A DNA stretch of 6,343 nt from Novosphingobium sp. (GTDB taxonomy: Bacteria; Pseudomonadota; Alphaproteobacteria; Sphingomonadales; Sphingomonadaceae): the NCBI GenBank assembly GCA_030830245.1, contig JAURNJ010000265.1:1-6343 (forward strand), written 5' to 3'. Each line of letters starts with the position of its first letter. Positions within the stretch are counted from its first letter, which is position 1. The position numbers were made by a program, and so were the translations under genes. The notes below the pieces were generated by a model. The model searched no databases, was not told the DNA's origin, and was given only the letters and a program-made list of their open reading frames with translations. Positions 1 to 6,343 of this stretch are shown here, one piece after another.

Positions 1-309
1 ATCGCTTCGGCAGCTTGGTCGCACCGTCCCTGGTTGCCCGATGTGCCGTTCGATGCTGGCGAGGATGCCATCCATTCGCTGGCTGCGCAGACCGCCGGAC
101 TGGCGATCGCCGCAGCCGTGGTATCGCACATCGTCAGCCGCATTCGCGCGGGCTCCCCGCCGGGTCGGCTCGATTGGCTGGCGCTGGCGGCCGTCATCAT
201 CGGATCGGTCGGATTTGCCTGGTTTCCGGCCGCCAGCGGGTTACTTCAACGCGCTATGTTTGCCGCAATCCTGTTGTGGTTGTGGCGAATTGCACGCAGA
301 CGCCTATAG
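1..309 (+). CDS. C-terminal part of a small membrane protein, probably DUF998 family (5' end outside window)
   Basis: The frame is open from base 1 to the TAG at 307-309, giving 102 residues with no convincing start inside, so the true start lies to the left. Three hydrophobic stretches look like membrane helices: about residues 27-48, 57-75 and 81-98, the last followed by the basic tail RIARRRL. The late element GLLQRAMFAAILLWLW, and a His (residue 25) just before the first visible helix, resemble the end of DUF998 proteins, which are small inner-membrane proteins of unknown biochemical role. That family call rests on remembered pattern, not on a search. The gene ends 8 bases before gltX on the same strand, so the two are probably co-transcribed, although no functional link is evident. 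A TTG at 34 could be read as a start, but the frame continues upstream and no ribosome binding site precedes it. Confidence 0.6.
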   Translation: MASAAWSHRPWLPDVPFDAGEDAIHSLAAQTAGLAIAAAVVSHIVSRIRAGSPPGRLDWLALAAVIIGSVGFAWFPAASGLLQRAMFAAILLWLWRIARRRL

Positions 310-317
310 AAGCCGAC

Positions 318-1664
318 ATGACCGCCACCACCCGTTTCGCACCCTCGCCCACGGGCCGCCTGCATGTCGGCAACCTGCGCACGGCGCTGCACAACTGGCT
401 GCTTGCAAAGCACCATGGCGGGCGCTTCCTGCTGCGCATTGACGACACCGATGCCGAGCGCAGCCGGGAGGAATTCGTCGATGCAATCCGCCACGATCTC
501 GCCTGGCTGGGCATCGTGCCTGATGGCGAGGAACGCCAGTCGGCCCGCTTCGATCTTTACGAACGCGAATTCGCCCGGCTGGCGGAGCAAGGTCGCGTCT
601 ATCGCTGCTACGAAACGCCGCAGGAACTCGAACTGAAGCGCAAGGTGCAACTTGGGCGCGGCCTGCCGCCGATCTACGACCGCGCTGCGCTATCCCTCAC
701 CGAAGCAGACCATGCCGCCAAGGCAGCGGCGGGCGACAAGCCACACTGGCGCTTCCTGCTTGACCGCGAAACGCCGGTCGAATGGGTGGATGGCATTCGC
801 GGGCCGCAGCATTTCGATCCGGCGCAGATGTCCGATCCCGTGATCCGCCGCGCCGATGGCTCGTGGCTCTACATGCTGCCTTCGGTGATCGACGATATCG
901 ACATGGGAATTACCGACGTGCTGCGCGGCGAGGATCATGTGTCCAACACTGCGACGCAGATGCAGATGTTCGGCGCGCTAGGCAGTTCGCCGCCGCGTTT
1001 CGCGCACGAGGCGCTGCTGGTCGGCTCGGAAGGCAAGCTTTCCAAGCGGCTGGGATCGCTCGGGATCGATACTCTTCGCGAGGCAGGGATCGAGCCGCAT
1101 GCCCTGGTCGCGCTGCTGGCGCGGCTGGGTACCAGCGATCCGGTCGATGCTTCGCTCGATGCAGGGGCGCTGGCAGCCGGATTCGACCTGTCGCATTTCG
1201 GGCGCGCGCCTGCCCGTTTCGACGAGGAGGAGCTGCACAGGCTCAACGCGGCGGTGGTCCACGCCATGTCCTTCTCACAAGCTGCTGCCTGCCTGCCCGA
1301 AGGCATGGACGAAGCGGCCTGGCTCGCGATCCGCCCAAACCTTGCTCACGTGGGTGAGGCAGCGGATTGGTGGCAAGTTGTCACCGGTCCTGTCGATGCC
1401 CCGGACTTCGACGATGAAACCCGCGCATTCCTGGCGCAGGCTGGCGAAGCGCTCGCCTCTCTCGCCTGGAGCGGCGAGGTCTGGCGCGATCTTGTTGCCG
1501 TATTGAAGGAAACGTCCGGCCGAAAGGGCAAGGACCTGTTCCAGCCCCTGCGCCAGGCGCTTACCGGGCGCGATCACGGCCCTGAGATGGCGGCGCTGCT
1601 GCCGTTGATCGGCAGAGACCAAGCTTTGGTGCGGCTGGAGTCAGCAGTGCGCGCGATACAATAA
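318..1664 (+). CDS. gltX: Glutamate--tRNA ligase (class I aminoacyl-tRNA synthetase)
   Basis: This cytoplasmic enzyme joins glutamate to tRNA using ATP. The 448 residues begin at ATG 318, directly before the conserved N-terminal motif (residues 6-19, RFAPSPTGRLHVGN, with the HIGH-type signature HVGN). That placement decides the start; AGAAG at 308-312 is only a weak ribosome binding site. The catalytic Rossmann fold continues through LLRIDDTD (38-45) and LRGEDHVSNT (202-211) to the KMSKS-type loop KLSKR (240-244). An anticodon-binding helical domain fills the rest and ends with the family signature GRKGKDLFQPLRQALTG (401-417). The length rules out the shorter GluQ-RS. The zinc-type cysteine cluster of some GluRS is absent; only Cys97 remains in that segment. 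Alphaproteobacteria often carry two GltX paralogs, one of which can mischarge tRNA-Gln for GatCAB amidation. The KLSKR form resembles one of these two, but tRNA specificity cannot be read from the sequence. No terminator follows the stop. Confidence 0.95.
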   Translation: MTATTRFAPSPTGRLHVGNLRTALHNWLLAKHHGGRFLLRIDDTDAERSREEFVDAIRHDLAWLGIVPDGEERQSARFDLYEREFARLAEQGRVYRCYETPQELELKRKVQLGRGLPPIYDRAALSLTEADHAAKAAAGDKPHWRFLLDRETPVEWVDGIRGPQHFDPAQMSDPVIRRADGSWLYMLPSVIDDIDMGITDVLRGEDHVSNTATQMQMFGALGSSPPRFAHEALLVGSEGKLSKRLGSLGIDTLREAGIEPHALVALLARLGTSDPVDASLDAGALAAGFDLSHFGRAPARFDEEELHRLNAAVVHAMSFSQAAACLPEGMDEAAWLAIRPNLAHVGEAADWWQVVTGPVDAPDFDDETRAFLAQAGEALASLAWSGEVWRDLVAVLKETSGRKGKDLFQPLRQALTGRDHGPEMAALLPLIGRDQALVRLESAVRAIQ

Positions 1665-1667
1665 CTG

Positions 1668-1684
1668 ATAATAGCTCGCATTAT
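1668..1684. repeat. Short AT-rich inverted repeat next to the -35 element
   Basis: ATAAT (1668-1672) and ATTAT (1680-1684) form a 5-bp inverted repeat around a 7-base spacer. It reaches the first base of the -35 box of the promoter described below. It could be an operator half-site pair, or a chance product of the local AT richness. There is no poly-T tail, so it is not a terminator for gltX. Confidence 0.25.
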
Positions 1685-1712
1685 TGACAAGTACACAGAG
1701 TGACAGTATAAA
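1684..1712 (+). promoter_or_regulatory. Near-consensus sigma70-type promoter for the 58-residue gene
   Basis: TTGACA (1684-1689) matches the -35 consensus exactly. It is followed by an optimal 17-bp spacer and TATAAA (1707-1712), one base from the -10 consensus TATAAT. Transcription would start near 1719-1720, leaving a leader of about 27 bases before ATG 1747. Alphaproteobacterial housekeeping promoters are usually less close to this consensus, so the match is notable in GC-rich surroundings. TGACA occurs twice, at 1685-1689 and 1701-1705, the second copy just upstream of the -10 box; this could be a regulator site or coincidence. Confidence 0.75.
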
Positions 1713-1722
1713 GACGGGTGTT

Positions 1723-1730
1723 GGGGGGGG
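1723..1730 (+). repeat. Run of eight G in the leader of the 58-residue gene
   Basis: Eight consecutive G lie between the predicted transcription start and the ribosome binding site. Such tracts can slip during replication. A change in length here would alter the leader or promoter-to-RBS distance, not the reading frame. It could also be a site of sequencing error. Confidence 0.9.
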
Positions 1731-1735
1731 AACAT

Positions 1736-1740
1736 GGAGA
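1736..1740 (+). promoter_or_regulatory. Ribosome binding site fixing the start at ATG 1747
   Basis: GGAGA lies 6 bases before ATG 1747. It favours this start over the in-frame TTG at 1684, which is part of the -35 box, and over ATG 1734, which is in another frame and reaches a stop within a few codons. Confidence 0.8.
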
Positions 1741-1746
1741 ACCATC

Positions 1747-1923
1747 ATGGCTGACAAAGACCTTGTGACTTCCATTCTCTCGGGCATGGCCGAAACGGCA
1801 ATGGCACCCATCAACGCCGCCGTGGAGCTTGCCACGACAGGTGACATCTCGACCGACACGGGAACCCGCGTAATCCTCGGCGAAATCGGGGAAGCAATTG
1901 GCGGAAGTGACAAACCCCGCTGA
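1747..1923 (+). CDS. Unrecognised 58-residue acidic small protein
   Basis: I do not recognise this gene. The protein has 58 residues and contains no Phe, Tyr, Trp, His, Cys or Gln. It carries 9 acidic and 4 basic residues, so it is acidic overall. Residues about 5-30 are rich in Ala, Leu, Met, Ile and Glu and could form an amphipathic helix. A Thr/Asp/Gly-rich turn (31-40) is followed by a second possible helix (about 41-51) and a short GGSDKPR tail. It has no signal peptide and no hydrophobic stretch long enough for a clear membrane helix, so it is probably cytoplasmic. Coding is supported by the GGAGA site, the strong promoter, and G or C at the third position in about two-thirds of codons. 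That is lower than the neighbouring genes appear to be. It converges on glnD with 19 bases between their stop codons. It could be a lineage-specific regulator or stress protein, but no function can be assigned. Confidence 0.7.
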   Translation: MADKDLVTSILSGMAETAMAPINAAVELATTGDISTDTGTRVILGEIGEAIGGSDKPR

Positions 1924-1929
1924 TCTTTA

Positions 1930-1962
1930 GGAAAGCGGAGGCTTAAGCCACTTCCGCCTTCC
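1930..1962. terminator. Imperfect inverted repeat at the convergent junction, possible shared terminator
   Basis: GGAA (1930-1933) and GCGGA (1935-1939) pair with TCCGC (1953-1957) and TTCC (1959-1962) around one mismatch. Inside these, GGC (1940-1942) pairs with GCC (1947-1949) around a TTAA loop, leaving three unpaired bases (1950-1952). The repeat covers the last glnD codons and its stop. Neither side has a proper T tract: the plus side runs into TGCCC, and the minus side into TAAAGATCA. Intrinsic termination is therefore uncertain; it may instead protect a 3' end. Confidence 0.35.
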
Positions 1963-4717
1963 TGCCCTTAGCCTTGGCCACCGGCTCGCTCGCGGCATCG
2001 AGCAGAGCTCCTTCGATTTCTTTCAGACGCTCGGGCGAGGTAACCTTGTCCCCGAGGACATCGGTGACATAGAAGGTGTCCGCAGCGCGCTCACCATAGG
2101 TCGCGATATGCGCCGAGTAGACCGTGAGCCGCGCCTCGAACAGGGTCCGGGCCAACCGGTTGAGCAATGCCGGGCGGTCGCGCGCGTTGACCTCGATCAC
2201 CGTATAGCGGTTCGACGCATCGTTATCGAAGATCACGCGCTGGCGTACCTCGAAGGCGTCGGCGCGTGGGCGTGCGTGCGGCTTGGCTACCAGTTGCGGC
2301 AGGAGCTCGATCTTGTTGGCGAGGGCGTTTTCGATCGAGGTCCGCAACCGCGCTAGCTGGGTCTCTTCCATGAACGGCCGGCCCAGCGGATCCTGAACCA
2401 GGAAGTTGTCGACGGCATAACCCTTCCGGGTCGTGTGGATGCGCGCGTCGATGATGTTGCCGCCGGCAAGGTGGATGCCCCCGGCAATACGATAGAACAG
2501 GCCCGGATGATCGCGGGCGATGACAGTGACCAGGGTCGCTCCACGGGCCGGATAGAACTCGCAATGGATCGACAGCGCAGCTTCCTCGTCCTGCGCCTTG
2601 GCAAGCTGGTTCAGGTTCAGTGCGATCACGTCGTCGGATTCGGCGATCCAATAGGAATCGGGCATTTGCCCGCCGATCGAGCCGACCAGGGCTTCCTGGC
2701 TGCCGAGCCGCGCCTTCGCCGCCTGCTGCTTGGCGGCTATGCGCTGGGTGCGCCCGAATTCGGCGTGGCCAAGGCGCAGGCGTTCTTCGGCGGCGGCGAA
2801 AAGTTCGCTGATCAGCTGGCGCTTCCAGCTGTTCCAGGTGCCGGGACCGACAGCGCGGATGTCGACTATGGTCAGACAGGTCAGCTGCCGCAGCCGGTCG
2901 AGCGACTGCACCACGCCGACAAAATCGGTGATCGTCTTCGCATCCGAAATGTCGCGCTTTTGCGCGGTCGAGGACAAGAGCAGATGATGGCGCACCAGCC
3001 ATGCCACGAGCTCGGTCTCATCCTCGTCGAGGCCGAGGCGGGGGCACAGCTTGAGCGCGATCTCGGCACCGAGTTCGGAATGATCGCCGCCCTGGCCCTT
3101 GGCGATGTCGTGGAGCAGCACTGCAACATAGGCCGCCCGGCGCGACTGCACCTTGTGGATGATCTCGGTGGCGAGGGGATGTTCTTCGATCATCTCGCCC
3201 TTCTCGATCCGCGTAAGCAGCCCGATGGCCCTGATCGTGTGCTCGTCGACCGTGTAGTGATGATACATGTCGAACTGCATCTGGGCGTTGACCCGGCCGA
3301 ATTCGGGAACGAAGCGGCCAAACACGCCTGCCTCGTTGAGTGTGCGCAGGCTCCCTTCCGCATCGTTGCGGCTGGTCAGGAGGTCCATGAAAAGCGCATT
3401 GGCGCGCGGGTCCTTGCGCACCTCGCTCTTGATGAACTTTGCATCGCGCGCAATCCAGCGCATGGTTTCGGGATGGATTTCGAGTCCATCGCTGTCGGCC
3501 AAGGCGAATATTTCGATCAGACGCACCGGATCGTCGCGGAACCAGCTCTCACCGGGTGCGGAGATCCTGCCGCCGAACACGGTATAGCCCTTGAGCGTGC
3601 GCGAACGGGCGCGAAAGCCAGCCAGCAGGCCGCGTGGCTTGTTGGCGCCGAACTGTTCGTCGAGCTGGGCAAGGAAAACGCCGGTAAGCGTGCCCACGAC
3701 TTTGGCCTGGAGGAAGAAGAAGCGCATGAAGCGTTCGACCGCGCGCTTGCCGGTGCGGGTGTCTGAATAGAACATGCGCGCGGCGACTTCGCGTTGCAGG
3801 TCGAAGGTCAGGCGATCCTCTGCCCGTCCAGTGAGGTCATGCAGGTGGCAGCGCACCGCCCAGAAGAAATTGGAGGCGCGGCGGAACGATCGGTATTCGT
3901 CCTGGGTCAACAGGCCGACATCGACCAGTTCGGCGGCGCTTCGCACCTTGTAGATGTATTTGCCGATCCAGAACAGCGTGTGCAGGTCGCGCAGCCCGCC
4001 CTTGCTTTCCTTGACGTTGGGTTCGACGTGATACCGGCTGTCGCCCAGCCGCTTGTGCCGCTCGTCGCGCTCGGCCAGCTTTTCGGCGACAAATTGCCGC
4101 TCCGAGCCCGAGACGACATCGCTCCAGAAGCGGCGACGCGATTCTTCCCAGAGCGACTGATCGCCCCAGACATAGCGCCCTTCGAGCATGGCGGTGCGAA
4201 TGGTGAGGTCGGCCTTGCACTGCTTGACCATCTCGTCGACCGAGCGGCTGGAATGCCCGATTGTGAGGCTCAGGTCCCACAGGAAATAGAGCATCGCCTC
4301 GATCACCTGTTCGCACCAGGCGTTGTTGCGACCCGGAGTGATGAAGGCCACATCGACATCCGAGTGTGGCGCCATCTCGCCGCGCCCATATCCGCCCACG
4401 GCGGCGATCGCGAGGCGCTCTCCCGTCGACCGATTGCCCGGCGGATAGACATGCGCGACCACGTGATCGTGGATCACTCGAATCAGCTGGTCGGTGAGGA
4501 AGGCCTGCGCCTCGGCAATCTCGTGTCCGGCAGTGGGATTGGCCAGCAACCTGCGCCGGATTTCCTCTCGGGCCGAGCCAAGCGCCCCGCGTAACAACTC
4601 GACGATGGCCATCCGGCCTTTCTGCGCGCCCTGCTCCTCGACGATCGCACCGATGCGCTCGACCAGCGAACGCCTGTCGATGACCGCACGGGGACGGGGG
4701 ATGCGTACGACACTCAT
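1943..4717 (-). CDS. glnD: Bifunctional PII uridylyltransferase / uridylyl-removing enzyme
   Basis: GlnD is the cytoplasmic glutamine sensor of nitrogen control. It uridylylates PII proteins (GlnB/GlnK) when glutamine is low and removes UMP when glutamine is high, which acts on glutamine synthetase and NtrBC. The 924 residues show the full domain order. The nucleotidyltransferase motif GGYGRGEMAPHSDVDV (108-123) holds the catalytic Asp pair, and a GlnD signature GGLRDLHTLFW lies at 240-250. The HD domain has His493 in DEHT, the HD pair in LLHDIAKG (534-541), and HH at 577-578. Two ACT domains that sense glutamine start near 728 (ARDHPGLFYRIAGG) and 838 (ARDRPALLNRLA). The length is close to the roughly 890 residues of E. 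coli GlnD, and all catalytic motifs are intact. ATG 4717 is preferred; a TTG ten codons upstream (4747) has no ribosome binding site, though ATG 4717 also has only a weak one. It is divergent from lgt and ends in a Lys-rich tail. Confidence 0.96.
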   Translation of the reverse strand: MSVVRIPRPRAVIDRRSLVERIGAIVEEQGAQKGRMAIVELLRGALGSAREEIRRRLLANPTAGHEIAEAQAFLTDQLIRVIHDHVVAHVYPPGNRSTGERLAIAAVGGYGRGEMAPHSDVDVAFITPGRNNAWCEQVIEAMLYFLWDLSLTIGHSSRSVDEMVKQCKADLTIRTAMLEGRYVWGDQSLWEESRRRFWSDVVSGSERQFVAEKLAERDERHKRLGDSRYHVEPNVKESKGGLRDLHTLFWIGKYIYKVRSAAELVDVGLLTQDEYRSFRRASNFFWAVRCHLHDLTGRAEDRLTFDLQREVAARMFYSDTRTGKRAVERFMRFFFLQAKVVGTLTGVFLAQLDEQFGANKPRGLLAGFRARSRTLKGYTVFGGRISAPGESWFRDDPVRLIEIFALADSDGLEIHPETMRWIARDAKFIKSEVRKDPRANALFMDLLTSRNDAEGSLRTLNEAGVFGRFVPEFGRVNAQMQFDMYHHYTVDEHTIRAIGLLTRIEKGEMIEEHPLATEIIHKVQSRRAAYVAVLLHDIAKGQGGDHSELGAEIALKLCPRLGLDEDETELVAWLVRHHLLLSSTAQKRDISDAKTITDFVGVVQSLDRLRQLTCLTIVDIRAVGPGTWNSWKRQLISELFAAAEERLRLGHAEFGRTQRIAAKQQAAKARLGSQEALVGSIGGQMPDSYWIAESDDVIALNLNQLAKAQDEEAALSIHCEFYPARGATLVTVIARDHPGLFYRIAGGIHLAGGNIIDARIHTTRKGYAVDNFLVQDPLGRPFMEETQLARLRTSIENALANKIELLPQLVAKPHARPRADAFEVRQRVIFDNDASNRYTVIEVNARDRPALLNRLARTLFEARLTVYSAHIATYGERAADTFYVTDVLGDKVTSPERLKEIEGALLDAASEPVAKAKGRKAEVA

Positions 4718-4756
4718 ACCCGGATGCTTAGACGCACCGCTGTGCAAAATGAAGAG

Positions 4757-4772
4757 GCCGGACAGGACCGGC
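4757..4772. repeat. Small GC-rich hairpin in the glnD-lgt divergent gap
   Basis: GCCGG (4757-4761) and CCGGC (4768-4772) form a 5-bp stem with a 6-base loop. It lies in the 120-bp gap between the divergent starts of glnD and lgt. It might be an operator or a leader structure, but its size and GC content make chance likely. I found no convincing -35/-10 pair for either gene in this gap. Confidence 0.25.
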
Positions 4773-4825
4773 TCCTAGCATCGTGCGGACGCCTGTGCCA
4801 GAACGGCCCGGCGCTGGGTAGCGAC

Positions 4826-4829
4826 GGAG
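4826..4829 (+). promoter_or_regulatory. Ribosome binding site that decides the GTG start of lgt
   Basis: GGAG is followed by 8 bases before GTG 4838. This supports GTG as the lgt start. The alternative is the in-frame ATG at 4724, which would make a longer protein whose extra N-terminus (reading Arg, Asn, Glu, Gly-rich sequence) does not resemble Lgt. Confidence 0.75.
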
Positions 4830-4837
4830 AAAGTCAG

Positions 4838-5704
4838 GTGATCGAAATCGCAGCGGAAGCCGTCTCGGGCCAGGATCCGATCTACTGGATCGATCTTGGC
4901 CTCAAGCCGGGAATCGACCTCGGCTTCTTCACCTTGCGCTACTATTCACTGGCCTACCTTGCCGGGATCGTGCTGGGCTACTGGCACCTGACCCGGATGC
5001 TGAAGGCGTCTGGCGCACCAATGGCGCAGCGCCATGCCGACGACCTGTTCTTCTATTGCACGCTCGGCATCATCATCGGCGGCAGGCTCGGATACGCTAC
5101 ATTCTATCAGCCCGAACTGTGGGCAAGCCCCGGCGAGCTCGTCAAACTGTGGAACGGCGGGATGAGCTTTCACGGCGGGCTGGTCGGCGTGGTCATCGCC
5201 CTCGCTTGGGTCGCCTGGCGGGGCGGGCTGAACCTGTTGCGCGTGGCCGACTATGTCGCGGTCTGCGTACCGTTCGGCATGCTGTTCGGGCGATTGGCCA
5301 ATTTCATCAACGGAGAACTCTGGGGCCGCGTTGCCGATGCCTCGGTTCGGTGGGCCATGGTGTTTCCCGGCGCCGGTCCGCTGCCTCGCCATCCCAGCCA
5401 GCTCTACCAGGCCGCGCTCGAAGGCGCGCTGATGATCGCGATTATGCTGTGGCTGTTCTGGCGCACCCGCGCCCGCTATCGCACCGGGCTGCTGGTCGGT
5501 GTCTTCACGCTGGGTATAGCTCTCGCCCGCTTTGCCGGCGAATTCTTCCGCGAGCCCGATGCGCAGCTGCTCGAATTTGCCGAACGCACGGGCCTGTCGA
5601 TGGGCCAGTGGCTTACCGTGCCGCTGATCCTGCTCGGTCTTGTCCTGGTCGCGCGCGCGCTGCTGCGCCCCGAACTGTGCAGCGGTACGCCAACACCTGC
5701 ATGA
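4838..5704 (+). CDS. lgt: Prolipoprotein diacylglyceryl transferase
   Basis: Lgt is an inner-membrane enzyme that moves diacylglyceryl from phosphatidylglycerol to the lipobox Cys of prolipoproteins, the first step of lipoprotein maturation before LspA and Lnt. The 288 residues match the usual size (291 in E. coli). About seven hydrophobic segments are visible, from roughly residue 36 to 275. The Lgt signature GRLANFINGELWGR (151-164) contains the Arg, Asn, Glu and Gly (152, 155, 160, 163) corresponding to E. coli R143, N146, E151 and G154. His112 in GMSFHGG corresponds to H103, Tyr36 probably to Y26, and Arg238 in EFFREPD to R239. All key residues are therefore present. The start is GTG, chosen from the GGAG site. 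The stop overlaps the next start as ATGA, so translation of the two genes is probably coupled. Lgt is normally essential in proteobacteria. Confidence 0.97.
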   Translation: MIEIAAEAVSGQDPIYWIDLGLKPGIDLGFFTLRYYSLAYLAGIVLGYWHLTRMLKASGAPMAQRHADDLFFYCTLGIIIGGRLGYATFYQPELWASPGELVKLWNGGMSFHGGLVGVVIALAWVAWRGGLNLLRVADYVAVCVPFGMLFGRLANFINGELWGRVADASVRWAMVFPGAGPLPRHPSQLYQAALEGALMIAIMLWLFWRTRARYRTGLLVGVFTLGIALARFAGEFFREPDAQLLEFAERTGLSMGQWLTVPLILLGLVLVARALLRPELCSGTPTPA

Positions 5705-6343
5705 GCGGCACAGGTCAACCCGAAGGCTCGCTGGCTGCCGTCTTCGAGCGGCTGATCGCCAGCCACGGGCCGATCAGCGTCTCGCACTTCATGGCCGAAT
5801 CTAACCTGCGCTATTACAGCGCGCGCGATCCGCTCGGCGAGCAGGGCGATTTCATCACCGCACCGGAAATCAGCCAGATGTTCGGCGAACTGATCGGGCT
5901 GTGGCTAGCCGACATGTGGGTGAAGGCCGGGCGCGAGGAACTGGTCCACTACGTCGAATTGGGACCGGGGCGCGGTACGCTTGCCAAGGACGTGCTCTCC
6001 ACCGTGCGCCGTTATGGGCTCGAGCCGAAGGTGCACTTCGTCGAGACCTCGCTGATCCTTCGCGACATCCAGCTAGCCTCGGTGCCGCATGCCCAGTTTC
6101 ACGACGATCTTTCCACCGTGCCGCCCTATGGACCGGTGCTGATCGTCGGAAACGAGTTCCTCGATGCCTTGCCGGTGCGGCAACTTGTGCTGACCGAACA
6201 GGGCTGGCGCGAGCGCATGGTCGGATGCCGCGACGGGCAGTTCGCCTATGTCGCAGGCGACAAGCCGATGGACAGCGCCGTGCCGGAAGCGATGCGCGAG
6301 GCCGGGCTTGGCACGATTGTGGAAACCTGTCCGGGTGCCGCTG
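5701..6343 (+). CDS. MidA/NDUFAF7-like SAM-dependent methyltransferase (3' end outside window)
   Basis: The frame is open from ATG 5701 to the right edge, giving 214 residues of a family that usually has about 350 or more. The N-terminal region shows the family hallmark GDFITAPEISQMFGELIG (49-66). The SAM-binding loop follows as VELGPGRGTLAKD (85-97). NEFLDALPVRQ (151-161) matches the conserved post-II segment. Mitochondrial NDUFAF7/MidA dimethylates an arginine of a complex I subunit (NDUFS2) and is needed for complex I assembly. Whether the bacterial protein acts on NuoD is inference. The segment before the hallmark reads MAESNLRYYSARDPLG and appears a few residues shorter than the DPxxGYY form common in the family. 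ATG 5701 overlaps the lgt stop by 4 bases, and no separate ribosome binding site is needed if translation is coupled. Older databases call this family DUF185 or COG1565. Confidence 0.9.
   Translation, partial: MSGTGQPEGSLAAVFERLIASHGPISVSHFMAESNLRYYSARDPLGEQGDFITAPEISQMFGELIGLWLADMWVKAGREELVHYVELGPGRGTLAKDVLSTVRRYGLEPKVHFVETSLILRDIQLASVPHAQFHDDLSTVPPYGPVLIVGNEFLDALPVRQLVLTEQGWRERMVGCRDGQFAYVAGDKPMDSAVPEAMREAGLGTIVETCPGAA

Noticed and set aside
15..317. N-terminal extension of gltX
   Set aside because: The upstream in-frame peptide is Arg/Cys-rich, overlaps the membrane-protein frame, and lies before the canonical GltX N-terminus at ATG 318.
318..1664. Glutamyl-Q tRNA(Asp) synthetase
   Set aside because: The protein has 448 residues with a complete anticodon-binding region, while GluQ-RS is about 300 residues and lacks that region.
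1666..1674. Tandem stop triplets TGA, TAA, TAG after gltX
   Set aside because: They lie out of frame with gltX and are most simply explained by AT-rich intergenic sequence.
1684..1746. TTG 1684 as start of the small gene
   Set aside because: This TTG is part of the -35 box and has no ribosome binding site, whereas ATG 1747 has GGAGA at good spacing.
1747..1923. Small gene as a double-glycine bacteriocin or lasso-peptide precursor
   Set aside because: The Gly-Gly leaves only five residues after it, no suitable Gly-start core with Asp/Glu at ring positions 7-9 is present, and there are no processing or export genes next to it.
2435..3766. 443-codon open frame antisense to glnD
   Set aside because: It lies wholly inside glnD, shows no recognisable domain, and long antisense frames are expected opposite GC-rich genes with strong third-position bias.
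3794..4594. 266-codon open frame antisense to the 5' half of glnD
   Set aside because: It is a shadow frame of glnD with no family features or ribosome binding site.
4718..4837. Divergent promoters for glnD and lgt
   Set aside because: One or more must exist, but no -35/-10 pair on either strand is good enough to report; TAGCAT near 4777 lacks a matching -35.

Overview
The window looks like ordinary chromosomal DNA from an alphaproteobacterium, most likely a sphingomonad (Erythrobacter, Novosphingobium or Sphingomonas type). This is inferred from the high GC content, the style of the GlnD, Lgt and MidA-like proteins, and a glutamyl-tRNA synthetase of the KLSKR type. No marker in the window fixes the genus.

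Layout from left to right. (1) Bases 1-309 hold the 3' end of a small integral membrane protein, probably of the DUF998 family. (2) A complete glutamyl-tRNA synthetase (gltX, 318-1664) follows after only 8 bases, on the same strand and probably in the same transcript. (3) An AT-rich 82-bp gap carries an almost perfect sigma70-type promoter, a run of eight G and a clean ribosome binding site. Together these drive an unrecognised 58-residue protein (1747-1923). (4) glnD (1943-4717, minus strand) converges on that small gene, and an imperfect inverted repeat lies across the junction. (5) After a 120-bp divergent gap, lgt (4838-5704) starts a plus-strand unit. It overlaps by 4 bases the start of a MidA/NDUFAF7-like methyltransferase, which runs off the right edge.

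The recognised genes are housekeeping: tRNA charging, PII-based nitrogen sensing, lipoprotein maturation, and a methyltransferase whose mitochondrial relative helps assemble respiratory complex I. They share no single pathway; lgt and the methyltransferase look translationally coupled. I see no mobile element, CRISPR array, tRNA or rRNA gene. The one part not explained by known families is the small gene at 1747-1923 with its unusually strong-looking promoter. It is the best candidate here for something undescribed, but nothing in the sequence reveals its function.
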